Source: Oscillospiraceae bacterium (GTDB lineage Bacteria; Bacillota; Clostridia; Oscillospirales; Oscillospiraceae). From it: a stretch of 64,000 nucleotides of DNA. Below, piece by piece: positions 7,225 to 15,049 of this stretch. Location: contig JAFXAW010000022.1 in assembly GCA_017522015.1 (NCBI GenBank), positions 1-64,000 of the forward strand, in the 5' to 3' direction. Below the pieces are notes generated by a model that was not told the origin of the DNA, searched no databases, and worked only from the letters and a program-made list of their open reading frames with translations. Each line of letters starts with the position of its first letter. The stretch's first letter is position 1. A program made the position numbers and the translations under genes.

Positions 7225-7512
7225 GTCTTTGAAAGTCTGCTATATTTCGACATTATGTCAAATGAAATTGAATATTTCGACTTGATTTATATGTTAAGAA
7301 ATCTGTTGGAAATGTTCAAAACCTTGATAAATCAAGGGTTTTATGACGGTGACCCTGTTATGTGAATATGAATAATTCATAATCACTTGCGAATTATGGA
7401 ACTTCATGCCTAAACACGATAACTTGTGTCTGTTTTGCTGATTTAGAATATTTGTCCACAAAATTTCGTATACTCACAATATATGAAGAATCAACAAAAC
7501 CGGAGGTTTTCC
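7225..7512 (+). promoter_or_regulatory. AT-rich leader with repeats before the D,D-carboxypeptidase gene
   Basis: A gap of nearly 300 bp without a gene. The 10-mer ATATTTCGAC occurs at 7242-7251 and 7272-7281, exactly 30 bp apart. CCTTGA-TAAA-TCAAGG (7322-7337) is a perfect hairpin whose right arm overlaps a second possible stem AGGGT/ACCCT (7335-7339 with 7352-7356). Near the gene, GAATATT (7446-7452) and CGTATACT (7467-7474) lie 14 bp apart, resembling a SigE-type sporulation promoter; no good SigA -35 accompanies the TATACT. Function is not established. Confidence 0.35.
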
Positions 7513-8658
7513 ATGAAACAGGCTATAATTTTATTTTTAACACTGTCCTTGCTGGCCGGCAGCGCTTTTGCCATCTCTCCACTGCCAGAGGAGACCTTCT
7601 CTCTCCCTGTTGAGTCCGCCATTCTGATGGAAAAGGCATCGGGAGAGATTATCTATCAGAAAAATGAACACGAGAGACTTCCGCCCGCGAGCGTCACAAA
7701 GGTGATGACCATGCTGCTTGTTGTGGAAGCGGTCGACGGCGGCCGCATTCATCTTGAGGACATGGTCAGCTGCAGTGCACACGCAAGAAGTATGGGCGGA
7801 AGCCAAATTTGGTTGGAGGACGGCGAGCAGCTGAGCGTGTCGGAGATGCTTAAATGTGTGGCGGTTGTGAGCGCAAACGACTGTGCAGTTGCGCTTGCTG
7901 AATACATCTCCGGCAGTGAGGAGGCCTTTGCCGACAAAATGAATGCGCGCGCGGAGGAGCTCGGTTGCAAGAATACGCATTTTACAAACTGCACGGGACT
8001 ATTCGATGACCCTGAGCATTACACGAGCGCCTACGATCTGGCGCTTATGTCACGTGAGCTGATCCGGCATGATTGGATCAAGCAATACACGACCATTTGG
8101 ATGGATACGGTTCGGGGTGGCGCCTTTGGCCTGTCCAACACAAATAAGCTTATCCGGTTTTACTCGGGTGCAACCGGCCTCAAAACGGGTTATACCTCCC
8201 TTGCCGGTCACTGCCTGTCAGCAACCGCGGAGAAGGATGGCGTTGAATATATCGCTGTCGTATTAAAGGGGGAGAACAGCGACGCGCGCTTTGAGGCTGC
8301 CAAAACACTCCTCAATTACGCTTTTGCAAACTACACGTCCGTTCCCATTCGCCCCGCTGATGGCCTGGCCTCCATCCCGGTGAAGCTTGGCAAGTCAGAC
8401 TTTGTGCAGCCGGTCTGTCTGGGTAGTGAAGCATTACTCCTGGAGAAAGCGCGTGCGTCTGAAATCGAGTATATCACAGAGCTGCCGGAGTATCTGGAGG
8501 CTCCAATCCAAAGCGGAGACATTCTGGGCAGGCTGCTCGTGCGTGCAAATGGAGAAACGCTTGCAGAGCTGGATATTGCCGCTGCGCATGATGTGGACAG
8601 AATGGGTGCATTTCAGATATTTTCTGAGCTTCTTTCCCTGCTGGTGGGAAAGAAATAG
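7513..8658 (+). CDS. Serine-type D-alanyl-D-alanine carboxypeptidase (DacB/DacF-like)
   Basis: A 381-aa secreted or membrane-anchored low-molecular-weight penicillin-binding protein that trims the terminal D-Ala from peptidoglycan stem peptides. A signal peptide covers about residues 1-21 (ending SAFA). The active-site motifs are present: SVTK (SxxK), SAN (SxN) and KTG in LKTGYTS. A C-terminal beta-rich domain follows, as in PBP5/DacF. The ATG at 7513 has GGAGG six bases upstream. The SigE-like sequence before it hints at a sporulation-specific enzyme, but this is weak. A second family member lies at 55284-56501. Confidence 0.92.
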   Translation: MKQAIILFLTLSLLAGSAFAISPLPEETFSLPVESAILMEKASGEIIYQKNEHERLPPASVTKVMTMLLVVEAVDGGRIHLEDMVSCSAHARSMGGSQIWLEDGEQLSVSEMLKCVAVVSANDCAVALAEYISGSEEAFADKMNARAEELGCKNTHFTNCTGLFDDPEHYTSAYDLALMSRELIRHDWIKQYTTIWMDTVRGGAFGLSNTNKLIRFYSGATGLKTGYTSLAGHCLSATAEKDGVEYIAVVLKGENSDARFEAAKTLLNYAFANYTSVPIRPADGLASIPVKLGKSDFVQPVCLGSEALLLEKARASEIEYITELPEYLEAPIQSGDILGRLLVRANGETLAELDIAAAHDVDRMGAFQIFSELLSLLVGKK

Positions 8659-8709
8659 CCCGGAATGCTTTAATTATCCCCATTTTTACAGGAATCGTGG
8701 GAAAATCGG

Positions 8710-8738
8710 TTGCAATACAGGGAGAGCTGATATAGAAT
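8710..8738 (+). promoter_or_regulatory. SigA-type promoter of pgi
   Basis: TTGCAA (8710-8715), 17 bp, TAGAAT (8733-8738); about 67 bp before the ATG. Confidence 0.65.
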
Positions 8739-8805
8739 AGACGCACAGAACAGAACCCATATTAAACAGGCGAAAAAGTATCAGATTCCAGGTGAGGTGG
8801 AACGT

Positions 8806-10089
8806 ATGTTACAGGTGAATCTTTCGGGAATACAGGACTTCGCCCCCGAAGAGACGCTGGATTACTATGTCACATCGATGGCACACCGTGCGTTATTGGA
8901 AGGCACCGGTGAAGGAAAGGAATTTACCGGCTGGCTGAACCTTCCCGAGCATATTTTGCGCACACAGCTCAAGCAGCTCCTTGCGGGCGCAGAGAAGATC
9001 CGCAGCCAATCGGAGGTGCTGGTTGTCATCGGAATTGGCGGCTCCTATCTCGGCGCAAGAGCCGGCATTGAGATGATACGCTCTGCCAATTACAATCAGA
9101 TTAAAAAGGACACACCGGATATCTATTTTGCCGGAAAGTCCATGTCCCCAACCGAGCTTGCTGAGATCATTGAGCTTATCGGTGAGCGGGATTTCTCGGT
9201 GAATGTTGTCTCTAAATCCGGCGGCACACTGGAGCCCTCGCTGGCCTTTCGCGTTTTCAAGTCCATGCTGGAAAAGAAGTATGGCGCAGTCGGCGCAAAA
9301 AAGCGTATCTTTGTCACGACGGGCAGCGGCGGTGCGCTCCGCAAAATTGCAGAGTCGGACGGTTATGATATCTTTGATCTGCCGGATGATGTCGGCGGCC
9401 GATACAGCGCACTTTCGGCGCCCGGGCTCCTGCCGCAGGCATGCGCCGGGATTGATATTGAGAATTTGCTCAATGCCGCTTCGAGTGCGATGCAGCAGTT
9501 CTCCCGTCAGTCCCCGCTCAACCCGGCCTGGCAGTACGCAACCGCACGGCAGCAGCTCTATCGTCAGGGCCGCACGCTGGAAATTCTCTCCTGCTTTGAA
9601 CCCTCCTTTCACTACATGGGCGAATGGTGGAAGCAGCTGTTTGGGGAGAGCGAGGGCAAAAACGGCGTTGGTATCTTCCCCGCTTCCCTGCTCTACAGTA
9701 CGGACCTCCACTCTCTTGGTCAGTATTTGCAGGACGGACCGCGCAGCATGATTGAGACTTTTGTGGAGTTCCGGGAATCGCGGAACGACCTGCGCATCCC
9801 CTTTGAAATCGGAGATCGTGATTCGCTCAATTATCTGGCAGGAAAATCACTTGCCGCTGTAAACAAAACGGTGGAAAAGGCCGTGAAGACGGCGCACATC
9901 TCCGGCGGTGTTCCGGTTATCAGCGTTGTATGCGACACGATGGATGAGGCAAGTTATGCTGAACTCGTGTGCTTCTTTGAGGTCTCCTGTGCGATTTCCG
10001 GCTATATTCTTGGTATCAACCCCTTCAATCAGCCCGGTGTTGAGACCTATAAAACGAACATGAAGCAGCTGCTTCGCAATTTGGACTGA
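8806..10089 (+). CDS. pgi: Glucose-6-phosphate isomerase
   Basis: A 427-aa cytosolic enzyme interconverting glucose-6-phosphate and fructose-6-phosphate in glycolysis. Two SIS-fold halves are visible, with IGIGGSYLGARA for phosphate binding, SKSGGT, GGRYSALS, and the C-terminal signature ending in NPFNQPGVETYK, which carries the catalytic lysine. The length is typical of the short Firmicute type. ATG at 8806 with GGTGAGGTGG just upstream is preferred over a GTG at 8797, which falls inside that ribosome binding site. It is monocistronic, with its own promoter and terminator. Confidence 0.97.
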   Translation: MLQVNLSGIQDFAPEETLDYYVTSMAHRALLEGTGEGKEFTGWLNLPEHILRTQLKQLLAGAEKIRSQSEVLVVIGIGGSYLGARAGIEMIRSANYNQIKKDTPDIYFAGKSMSPTELAEIIELIGERDFSVNVVSKSGGTLEPSLAFRVFKSMLEKKYGAVGAKKRIFVTTGSGGALRKIAESDGYDIFDLPDDVGGRYSALSAPGLLPQACAGIDIENLLNAASSAMQQFSRQSPLNPAWQYATARQQLYRQGRTLEILSCFEPSFHYMGEWWKQLFGESEGKNGVGIFPASLLYSTDLHSLGQYLQDGPRSMIETFVEFRESRNDLRIPFEIGDRDSLNYLAGKSLAAVNKTVEKAVKTAHISGGVPVISVVCDTMDEASYAELVCFFEVSCAISGYILGINPFNQPGVETYKTNMKQLLRNLD

Positions 10090-10105
10090 TTGCGTTGTGC
10101 TGTAT

Positions 10106-10156
10106 AAATGAAAAGTTCCGCAGTACAGAAATGTATTGCGGAATTTTTCATTTGTT
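10106..10156 (+). terminator. Intrinsic terminator after pgi
   Basis: AATGAAAA and TTCCGCA-TAC arms pair with GTA-TGCGGAA and TTTTCATT; a T run follows from about 10152. Confidence 0.85.
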
Positions 10157-10171
10157 TTTTCAAATAACAAG

Positions 10172-10200
10172 TTGCAGTATTGGAAAAGTAATGGTATTAT
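10172..10200 (+). promoter_or_regulatory. SigA-type promoter of the small P-loop gene
   Basis: TTGCAG (10172-10177), 17 bp, TATTAT (10195-10200), 66 bp before the ATG. Confidence 0.7.
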
Positions 10201-10265
10201 GAGTATACGAGCATTGTGGATAAGTCTATGCTGCTCTTGAATTCTATGCAAAGGACGTGATTACA

Positions 10266-10679
10266 ATGGTTAAGTTGATCCTGGGGCTCAAAGGTTCCGG
10301 AAAGACAAAGCTGCTGGTTGACCTGGTTAAGAAGGCACTTGACGAAGAAAACGGAGACGTTGTCTGCTTGGAGCAGAAAAAGGACCTCACGTACGACATT
10401 CCTTATCAGGCCAGACTGATCCATGCAAGCGATTATGCGTTTACGACCAACGAGTTTTTCAAAGGGTTTATTAGTGGCCTCCACGCCGGCAATTACGATA
10501 TTACCCACATTTTTATTGATAACTTTTTCAAGATCATAGATGCCTCTGACATGAATCAGGCTGAGGAAATGCTGCAGTGGCTGGATGCTTTCAGCGAGCG
10601 CAGCAGCATTAAGTTCACGATCAGCGCAACTGCTGATCCGGAATCCGTCAGCGAAGGGATCCGCAAGTATCAGATCTGA
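10266..10679 (+). CDS. Small P-loop NTPase-like protein of unknown function
   Basis: A 137-aa soluble protein. A Walker A motif sits at the very N-terminus (LGLKGSGKT, residues 5-13), and a hydrophobic strand ending in an acidic residue (THIFIDNFF, about residues 79-87) could be Walker B. There is no membrane segment or added domain, so the protein is close to a bare nucleotide-binding core. AAGGA lies ten bases before ATG 10266; GTG at 10257 is too close to that site. It has its own promoter. I do not recognise a characterised family; small cytosolic ATP-binding proteins of this size are common in Clostridia without known function. Confidence 0.7.
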   Translation: MVKLILGLKGSGKTKLLVDLVKKALDEENGDVVCLEQKKDLTYDIPYQARLIHASDYAFTTNEFFKGFISGLHAGNYDITHIFIDNFFKIIDASDMNQAEEMLQWLDAFSERSSIKFTISATADPESVSEGIRKYQI

Positions 10680-10735
10680 CGCGAGGCAACCGTGCGCGTA
10701 ACTTAAAAATATATATTGAAGTAAGGAAGATGTAA

Positions 10736-12310
10736 ATGCATTTTATCGAGAAGGAAGACTATAGCACGCCTGAAGCGCGTGCTGCGCGCTATCCTTGGGG
10801 CACTCCCCCAGATAAAATTGACGAAACCCTTATCGCAGAGACTTATGAAGCGGATGTTGCAATCATCGGCGGCGGCATTTCCGGTCTTGCTGCCGGTGCG
10901 CGTTGCGTCCAGCTTGGCCAAACCGTTATCGTCGTGGAGAAATATAAGGGACTTGTCGCGCACGGTGCGCATGTTGCATCTGTCGGCAGTCACATCCAGC
11001 GCGAACACGGCGTGTTTATTGACAAGAAACAGTTTGCGCGGGACTGGATGCGTATCTGCGGCAGCCGCGTCAACGAGGATTTGCTTTGGCTCTATGTCAA
11101 CAACAGCGAGGCGGCTTTTGAGTGGCTGCTGGAAACCGGCGGCGAGGCGATCGGCGCAAAGCTTTTCGGCGGCTACTACAAGGGGCCGGACTTTACCGAG
11201 TATCCCGGCACGCATTTCATCTACCAGAAGCCGGGCTATGACGTCTATAAGCACAAGGGCGCAATGCTCATGTGCGAAATCATGGAAAAGGTCATCCTGG
11301 ATGGAGGACAGCTGATCCACCGCAACACACGCGCGCTCTATCTGGAAAAGGATGAGGCCGGCCGAGTTGTGTCCTTTGTCGCGCAGGGTGATGACGGCGT
11401 ATACCGCCGCTATATCGGCCGTAAGGCCGTTGTGCTGGCCACCGGTGACATTGGCGGCAACCGCGAAATGATGAAGTATTTCAGCCCGCTCGGCCTTGTG
11501 CCGCAGCACATCGGCTACTTCCCTCCCGGCATCAACACCGGCGACGGACATCAGATGGCTTACTGGGCCGGCGCTGAGTACGAGGCGCATGACTGGGCAT
11601 TGTGCATCCACCTGATCGCCTATTCCATGTATGCATTTTTCTTCCTCCACGTCAACCAGGAGGGGCGCCGTTACATGAATGAGGACACCTGGGTGCAGGC
11701 CAAGGCGATCCGTACGCTCATGCAGCCCGGCGGAAAATATGCGTTCAGCATCTTCGACGCGCGCTGGGCAGAGCAGGTTCGTTGCCTCACTGCGATCAAT
11801 GGCGGTCAGTTCTGTGAGGGTCTGGGCGCTGTCTACGGGCAGGAATGCTGGGCCGAAGAACCCAGTGAGATTGAGCGGGCAATTGACACTTATGTGCAAA
11901 ACGGCCTCTGCTGCAAAGCCGATACGCTTGAGGAACTCGCAGAACAGATGGGCGTCCCGGCTGAGAATCTCATTGCCACAGTGGAACGTTATAACGAGCT
12001 CTACCGCAAGCAGAATGACGAGGATTACGGCAAGCGCAGTGCTCTGCTCACGCCGATCAACAAGGCGCCCTATTATGCGTTGAAGTTTGGCCCCAGCCTG
12101 CTGAATGTTTATGGCGGCGTTAAGACCGACGTCAAGCTTCGCGTTTTGGACGCGGAGAATAAGCCGATTCCTGGCCTGATGGCAACCGGTATCATCGCCG
12201 GCGGTCTCTACGGTGTTGACTATCCCCTGCTCTTCAATGGCAACAGCCACGGCCGCTGCCTGACCTGGGGACGTCAGGTCGCAGATACAATCGCGAATGG
12301 TGAAAGCTAA
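10736..12310 (+). CDS. FAD-dependent oxidoreductase, fumarate reductase flavoprotein family
   Basis: A 524-aa flavoprotein with the dinucleotide-binding motif IIGGGISGLAAG at about residues 42-53, VVEKY at the end of the second strand, ATGDIGG in the middle, and a C-terminal NGNSHGRCLTWGRQ that closes the FAD site. This is the FAD_binding_2 fold shared by fumarate reductase, 3-ketosteroid dehydrogenases and related enone reductases. No haem-binding CxxCH, FMN domain or signal peptide is present, so it is probably cytosolic. The substrate cannot be told from sequence, and no partner gene is adjacent. AAGGAAG precedes the ATG by six bases. Confidence 0.8.
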   Translation: MHFIEKEDYSTPEARAARYPWGTPPDKIDETLIAETYEADVAIIGGGISGLAAGARCVQLGQTVIVVEKYKGLVAHGAHVASVGSHIQREHGVFIDKKQFARDWMRICGSRVNEDLLWLYVNNSEAAFEWLLETGGEAIGAKLFGGYYKGPDFTEYPGTHFIYQKPGYDVYKHKGAMLMCEIMEKVILDGGQLIHRNTRALYLEKDEAGRVVSFVAQGDDGVYRRYIGRKAVVLATGDIGGNREMMKYFSPLGLVPQHIGYFPPGINTGDGHQMAYWAGAEYEAHDWALCIHLIAYSMYAFFFLHVNQEGRRYMNEDTWVQAKAIRTLMQPGGKYAFSIFDARWAEQVRCLTAINGGQFCEGLGAVYGQECWAEEPSEIERAIDTYVQNGLCCKADTLEELAEQMGVPAENLIATVERYNELYRKQNDEDYGKRSALLTPINKAPYYALKFGPSLLNVYGGVKTDVKLRVLDAENKPIPGLMATGIIAGGLYGVDYPLLFNGNSHGRCLTWGRQVADTIANGES

Positions 12311-12327
12311 TCTGTAAAACATACATA

Positions 12328-12370
12328 AAAGAGAACGCCGATGCGCCCGAAGCGCATCGGCGTTCTCTTT
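12328..12370. terminator. Bidirectional terminator
   Basis: A near-perfect 19-bp stem (AAAGAGAACGCCGATGCGC and its complement) with a five-base loop separates the convergent flavoprotein and DUF2284 genes. The A and T flanks allow it to act in both directions. Confidence 0.9.
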
Positions 12371-12389
12371 ATTGCAAACGACAGGCAAC

Positions 12390-12932
12390 TTATTTCAGCA
12401 GAATGCAGCCGGTATAGGCAATTGTGTTCGGCCCATAATAATACGGCATATTATTGTCCGTACATACCTTGCTGACCAGCAGGCCGCTCGCCTCCATCGA
12501 GGAATAGAGCTTATCCGGGAAACGGCAGGGCTCGTCCGGATACGTGCACTTTTTGCAGCGTGTGCAGCCGCCGGCGCCCATCGGCAGAATGTCAAGCCCC
12601 ATCTCTTTCAGCTTGTCGCTCAGCTCGAGGAAGCAGGCGCCAAAGCGCTTGGGCGCGTCCATCATTGTCTCGATGTCGAACTCATCCTCCATGCGCGCAA
12701 CGACCTGTACGATGAAGCCGGTGGAGTATTCTTTGCAGCGCTTTGCGTTGTCCTCAAGTGAGCCGCAGGCAGGCGGGCAGGACCAGCTGCGGTTATAGTT
12801 GTTGCACTTGTCCGATCTGCACATATCGCGCACTTCGGGCATGAACTCAAGTGTTTCGGGGTCAAGCATGCCGATCTCGTCGAATCCGCAATCTTTTGCC
12901 AGTGCGAACAGCGCATCAAAATCATAATTCAT
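12390..12932 (-). CDS. DUF2284 metal-binding protein
   Basis: A 180-aa protein with two cysteine clusters. The first, in residues about 38-58, has C-x4-C-x8-C-x3-C spacing (MCRSDKC, WSCPPAC). The second, near 123-136, is CTRCKKCTYPDEPC, a ferredoxin-like arrangement likely to bind an Fe-S cluster. This matches the uncharacterised DUF2284 (COG5423) family. The ATG at 12932 has GAGGAGG seven bases upstream and overlaps the stop of the preceding gene as TGATG, so translation is coupled. It is the last gene of the nrdD operon, followed by a strong terminator. Confidence 0.85.
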   Translation of the reverse strand: MNYDFDALFALAKDCGFDEIGMLDPETLEFMPEVRDMCRSDKCNNYNRSWSCPPACGSLEDNAKRCKEYSTGFIVQVVARMEDEFDIETMMDAPKRFGACFLELSDKLKEMGLDILPMGAGGCTRCKKCTYPDEPCRFPDKLYSSMEASGLLVSKVCTDNNMPYYYGPNTIAYTGCILLK

Positions 12933-14497
12933 CAAAAGACCTCCTCTATTTCGTCAAATACCATACACTCAATGTATTTTTCCATGAACATAGCAGAAGA
13001 AGACAGCTCCAGATAATCGCATTTGTCTGTGATCTCCTGCAGGAGCATCTGCTGCTCTGCGTCGAGTGCAAGCGTTGCACCTGCGCCGGCCGAGTTGCCA
13101 ACGTGCCGCGTCTGTCTCAGCAGCGCAGGCGGAAGCAAACCGATGCCGCAGGCACTCTTCACATCCATATATGCGCCGAAACCACCCGCAATCAGCACAT
13201 GGCAAATATCGGCGTATTTCTCCCCGCGCTGCGCAAGCAGCGTCTCAATTCCTGCGCGGATCGCAGCTTTTGCAAGCTGGAGCTGCCGCACATCTGCCGC
13301 GGACACATAGACCTTGTCTGTCAGATAAAAACGCATGCCGCCGTCTTCCCCGCGCTGCAGTCGCGCACGGTAACACTCATCCGCTTCCTCGGGACGGATC
13401 ATTCTGCCGTTGCCCTCGACTACGCCGCAGCGCAGCATCACAGCAAGCGCATCAATCAGGCCGGAGCCACAGATGCCTACGGCCTCTTCATCGCCAAGTA
13501 CGGTATACCGGATCTCGCCGTCCTCAAGCGATACGGTGTTGATTGCGCCGGGCGCGCCGCCCATGCCGCACTCGATCTCGGCGCCTTCAAAGGCAGGGCC
13601 AGCGGCGGTCGCGCAGCAAAGAAAACCGTTCTTATCACCAAGGCCCATCTCGCCGTTCGTTCCGATATCAATGAACAGGCAGGCAGCTTCCTCCTGCCAA
13701 GCGTCAGAGCTGAGCAGACCGGCCGTGATGTCGCCGCCAACATATCCGGCCAAAGCCGGGCACATATAGATCTGTGCGTCGGGTGCCAAACCGTCAAGCA
13801 GACCTGCAGCAGGTCTGTGATCGCCGAACAGACTTTCAGGCGTGAACGGTGCAACGCCGATACCAACCGGAGACAGACCGTCAAACAGGTGCGCCATAAC
13901 CGTATTGCCCGCAATGGATACCAGCTCAATTTCATTTCTGTTTCTCTTGGCTGCCTTGCAGAGGCGGTCAATGGACACAGAAAGCTGATCTCTGATTGCG
14001 GTCTGCAGGCGTTCCAGACCTCCCTCACCCGCAGAATACTGGATGCGGGAAATTACGTCTGCGCCATAAGCGCGCTGCACATTCCGGCCGCTGTCCACAG
14101 CCAGCTGCTCTCCGGTCGAGAGATCATAAAGGAAGCTTGCAACCGTTGTCGTTCCAATATCAACAGAAACGCCAAGCTTTTCTCCGCAAGGACGGATATT
14201 GCCTGCGCCTGTTGTAAGTACATCAAGTTTTTCCGTGTCGGGCAGGATCACCTGCGCATCTCCATCCGGTATCCAGCGGCAGCAGAGCAGGGGCTCATTC
14301 TCTGCCACTATGGCATCGCCGCCGCCAACCGGCAGCAGACGCCCCGTGATGTGCGCAGTGCACTGCTTACATGTGCCGTTTCCACCGCAGGGGGCATGAA
14401 CGCCGGTGAGTCCGGCAGCTTGCAGCGCAGCAAGAATGCTCTTATCGCCAAGTGCAGCAATCTCCTGGATTTTTCCGTTCTGTATAATCTTCAGCAT
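12932..14497 (-). CDS. ASKHA-domain protein with N-terminal 2Fe-2S ferredoxin (RACo-like, DUF4445)
   Basis: A 521-aa soluble protein. Residues about 33-80 hold a plant-type 2Fe-2S ferredoxin pattern (HAPCGGNGTCKQC plus a later CC). The rest is an actin/Hsp70-like ATPase with the phosphate loop VDIGTTTVA near residue 111 and FIDIGTNGE near 240. This architecture is that of reductive activators of corrinoid proteins (RACo), which couple ATP hydrolysis to low-potential electron transfer. No corrinoid methyltransferase gene is adjacent; instead the gene overlaps nrdG by 7 bp and DUF2284 by 1 bp. It may serve a corrinoid enzyme encoded elsewhere or support redox activation linked to anaerobic nucleotide reduction; the latter is speculation. 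Confidence 0.85.
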   Translation of the reverse strand: MLKIIQNGKIQEIAALGDKSILAALQAAGLTGVHAPCGGNGTCKQCTAHITGRLLPVGGGDAIVAENEPLLCCRWIPDGDAQVILPDTEKLDVLTTGAGNIRPCGEKLGVSVDIGTTTVASFLYDLSTGEQLAVDSGRNVQRAYGADVISRIQYSAGEGGLERLQTAIRDQLSVSIDRLCKAAKRNRNEIELVSIAGNTVMAHLFDGLSPVGIGVAPFTPESLFGDHRPAAGLLDGLAPDAQIYMCPALAGYVGGDITAGLLSSDAWQEEAACLFIDIGTNGEMGLGDKNGFLCCATAAGPAFEGAEIECGMGGAPGAINTVSLEDGEIRYTVLGDEEAVGICGSGLIDALAVMLRCGVVEGNGRMIRPEEADECYRARLQRGEDGGMRFYLTDKVYVSAADVRQLQLAKAAIRAGIETLLAQRGEKYADICHVLIAGGFGAYMDVKSACGIGLLPPALLRQTRHVGNSAGAGATLALDAEQQMLLQEITDKCDYLELSSSAMFMEKYIECMVFDEIEEVF

Positions 14498-14985
14498 GCT
14501 TCGATCTCCTCTGCTATTCCACTTTTCAAGCTCTTCGGCACATCAATCAACCGCTGATTCCGGCTGCCGCGCCACTTGATTCCAAGACTCTTTTCTTCCT
14601 GAATAAAACGCCCGTCTACCAGCACGTCACATTGCTCCAGCAATTTCCGTACGCCGGGGCGCACATCCTGCATAAGTTCTTCAAAAGTCCAGCCGGAATA
14701 TGCCCACACATTCAGGCCGTGTTTTCTGGCCTCCTCGGCCAGTTTTGCGCAGTCATCCGCCTGTGCAAAGGGCTCGCCTCCGGACAAAGTAAGGCCGTCC
14801 GTCAAAGGATTGGAGAGCAACGCATGGAGAATGCTGTCCACCGTCTCTTCGCGGCCGCCGTCAAAATCATGTGTCTGCGGATTATGGCAGCCGGCGCAAT
14901 GATGCGGGCAGCCCTGAACAAACAGCGTAAAACGAAAACCGGGTCCGTCTACAATGCTGTCCTGTACATAGTTTGCAATTCGCAT
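14491..14985 (-). CDS. nrdG: Anaerobic ribonucleotide reductase activase
   Basis: A 164-aa radical SAM protein that generates the glycyl radical on NrdD, using a 4Fe-4S cluster and S-adenosylmethionine. The cluster motif is CPHHCAGC, after VDGPGFRFTLFVQG. LSGGEPF follows as the SAM contact. The ATG at 14985 has AAAGG and GGAA close upstream. It lies 64 bp after nrdD, separated by a hairpin, and overlaps the next gene by 7 bp. Confidence 0.96.
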   Translation of the reverse strand: MRIANYVQDSIVDGPGFRFTLFVQGCPHHCAGCHNPQTHDFDGGREETVDSILHALLSNPLTDGLTLSGGEPFAQADDCAKLAEEARKHGLNVWAYSGWTFEELMQDVRPGVRKLLEQCDVLVDGRFIQEEKSLGIKWRGSRNQRLIDVPKSLKSGIAEEIEAC

Positions 14986-15002
14986 ATTCCTTTACCTTTT
15001 TT

Positions 15003-15039
15003 AGCCTGAGGAAGGCCATGAAATAGCTTTCCTCAGGCT
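15003..15039 (-). repeat. Intercistronic hairpin between nrdD and nrdG
   Basis: AGCCTGAGGAA pairs with TTCCTCAGGCT around a 15-base loop. In the operon's reading direction it is followed by an A run, not a T run, so it should not terminate transcription; an RNA-stability or processing element is more likely. Confidence 0.6.
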
Positions 15040-15049
15040 GTTTTTACGT

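Noticed and set aside
10703..12388. A 561-codon antisense frame opposite the flavoprotein
   Set aside because: The plus strand encodes a clear FAD protein with motifs; the antisense translation has none.
12851..14557. A 568-codon frame opposite the ASKHA protein
   Set aside because: Shadow of a well-supported minus-strand gene.
15003..15039. Rho-independent terminator after nrdD
   Set aside because: In the reading direction of the operon the hairpin is followed by A residues and then the nrdG ribosome binding site.
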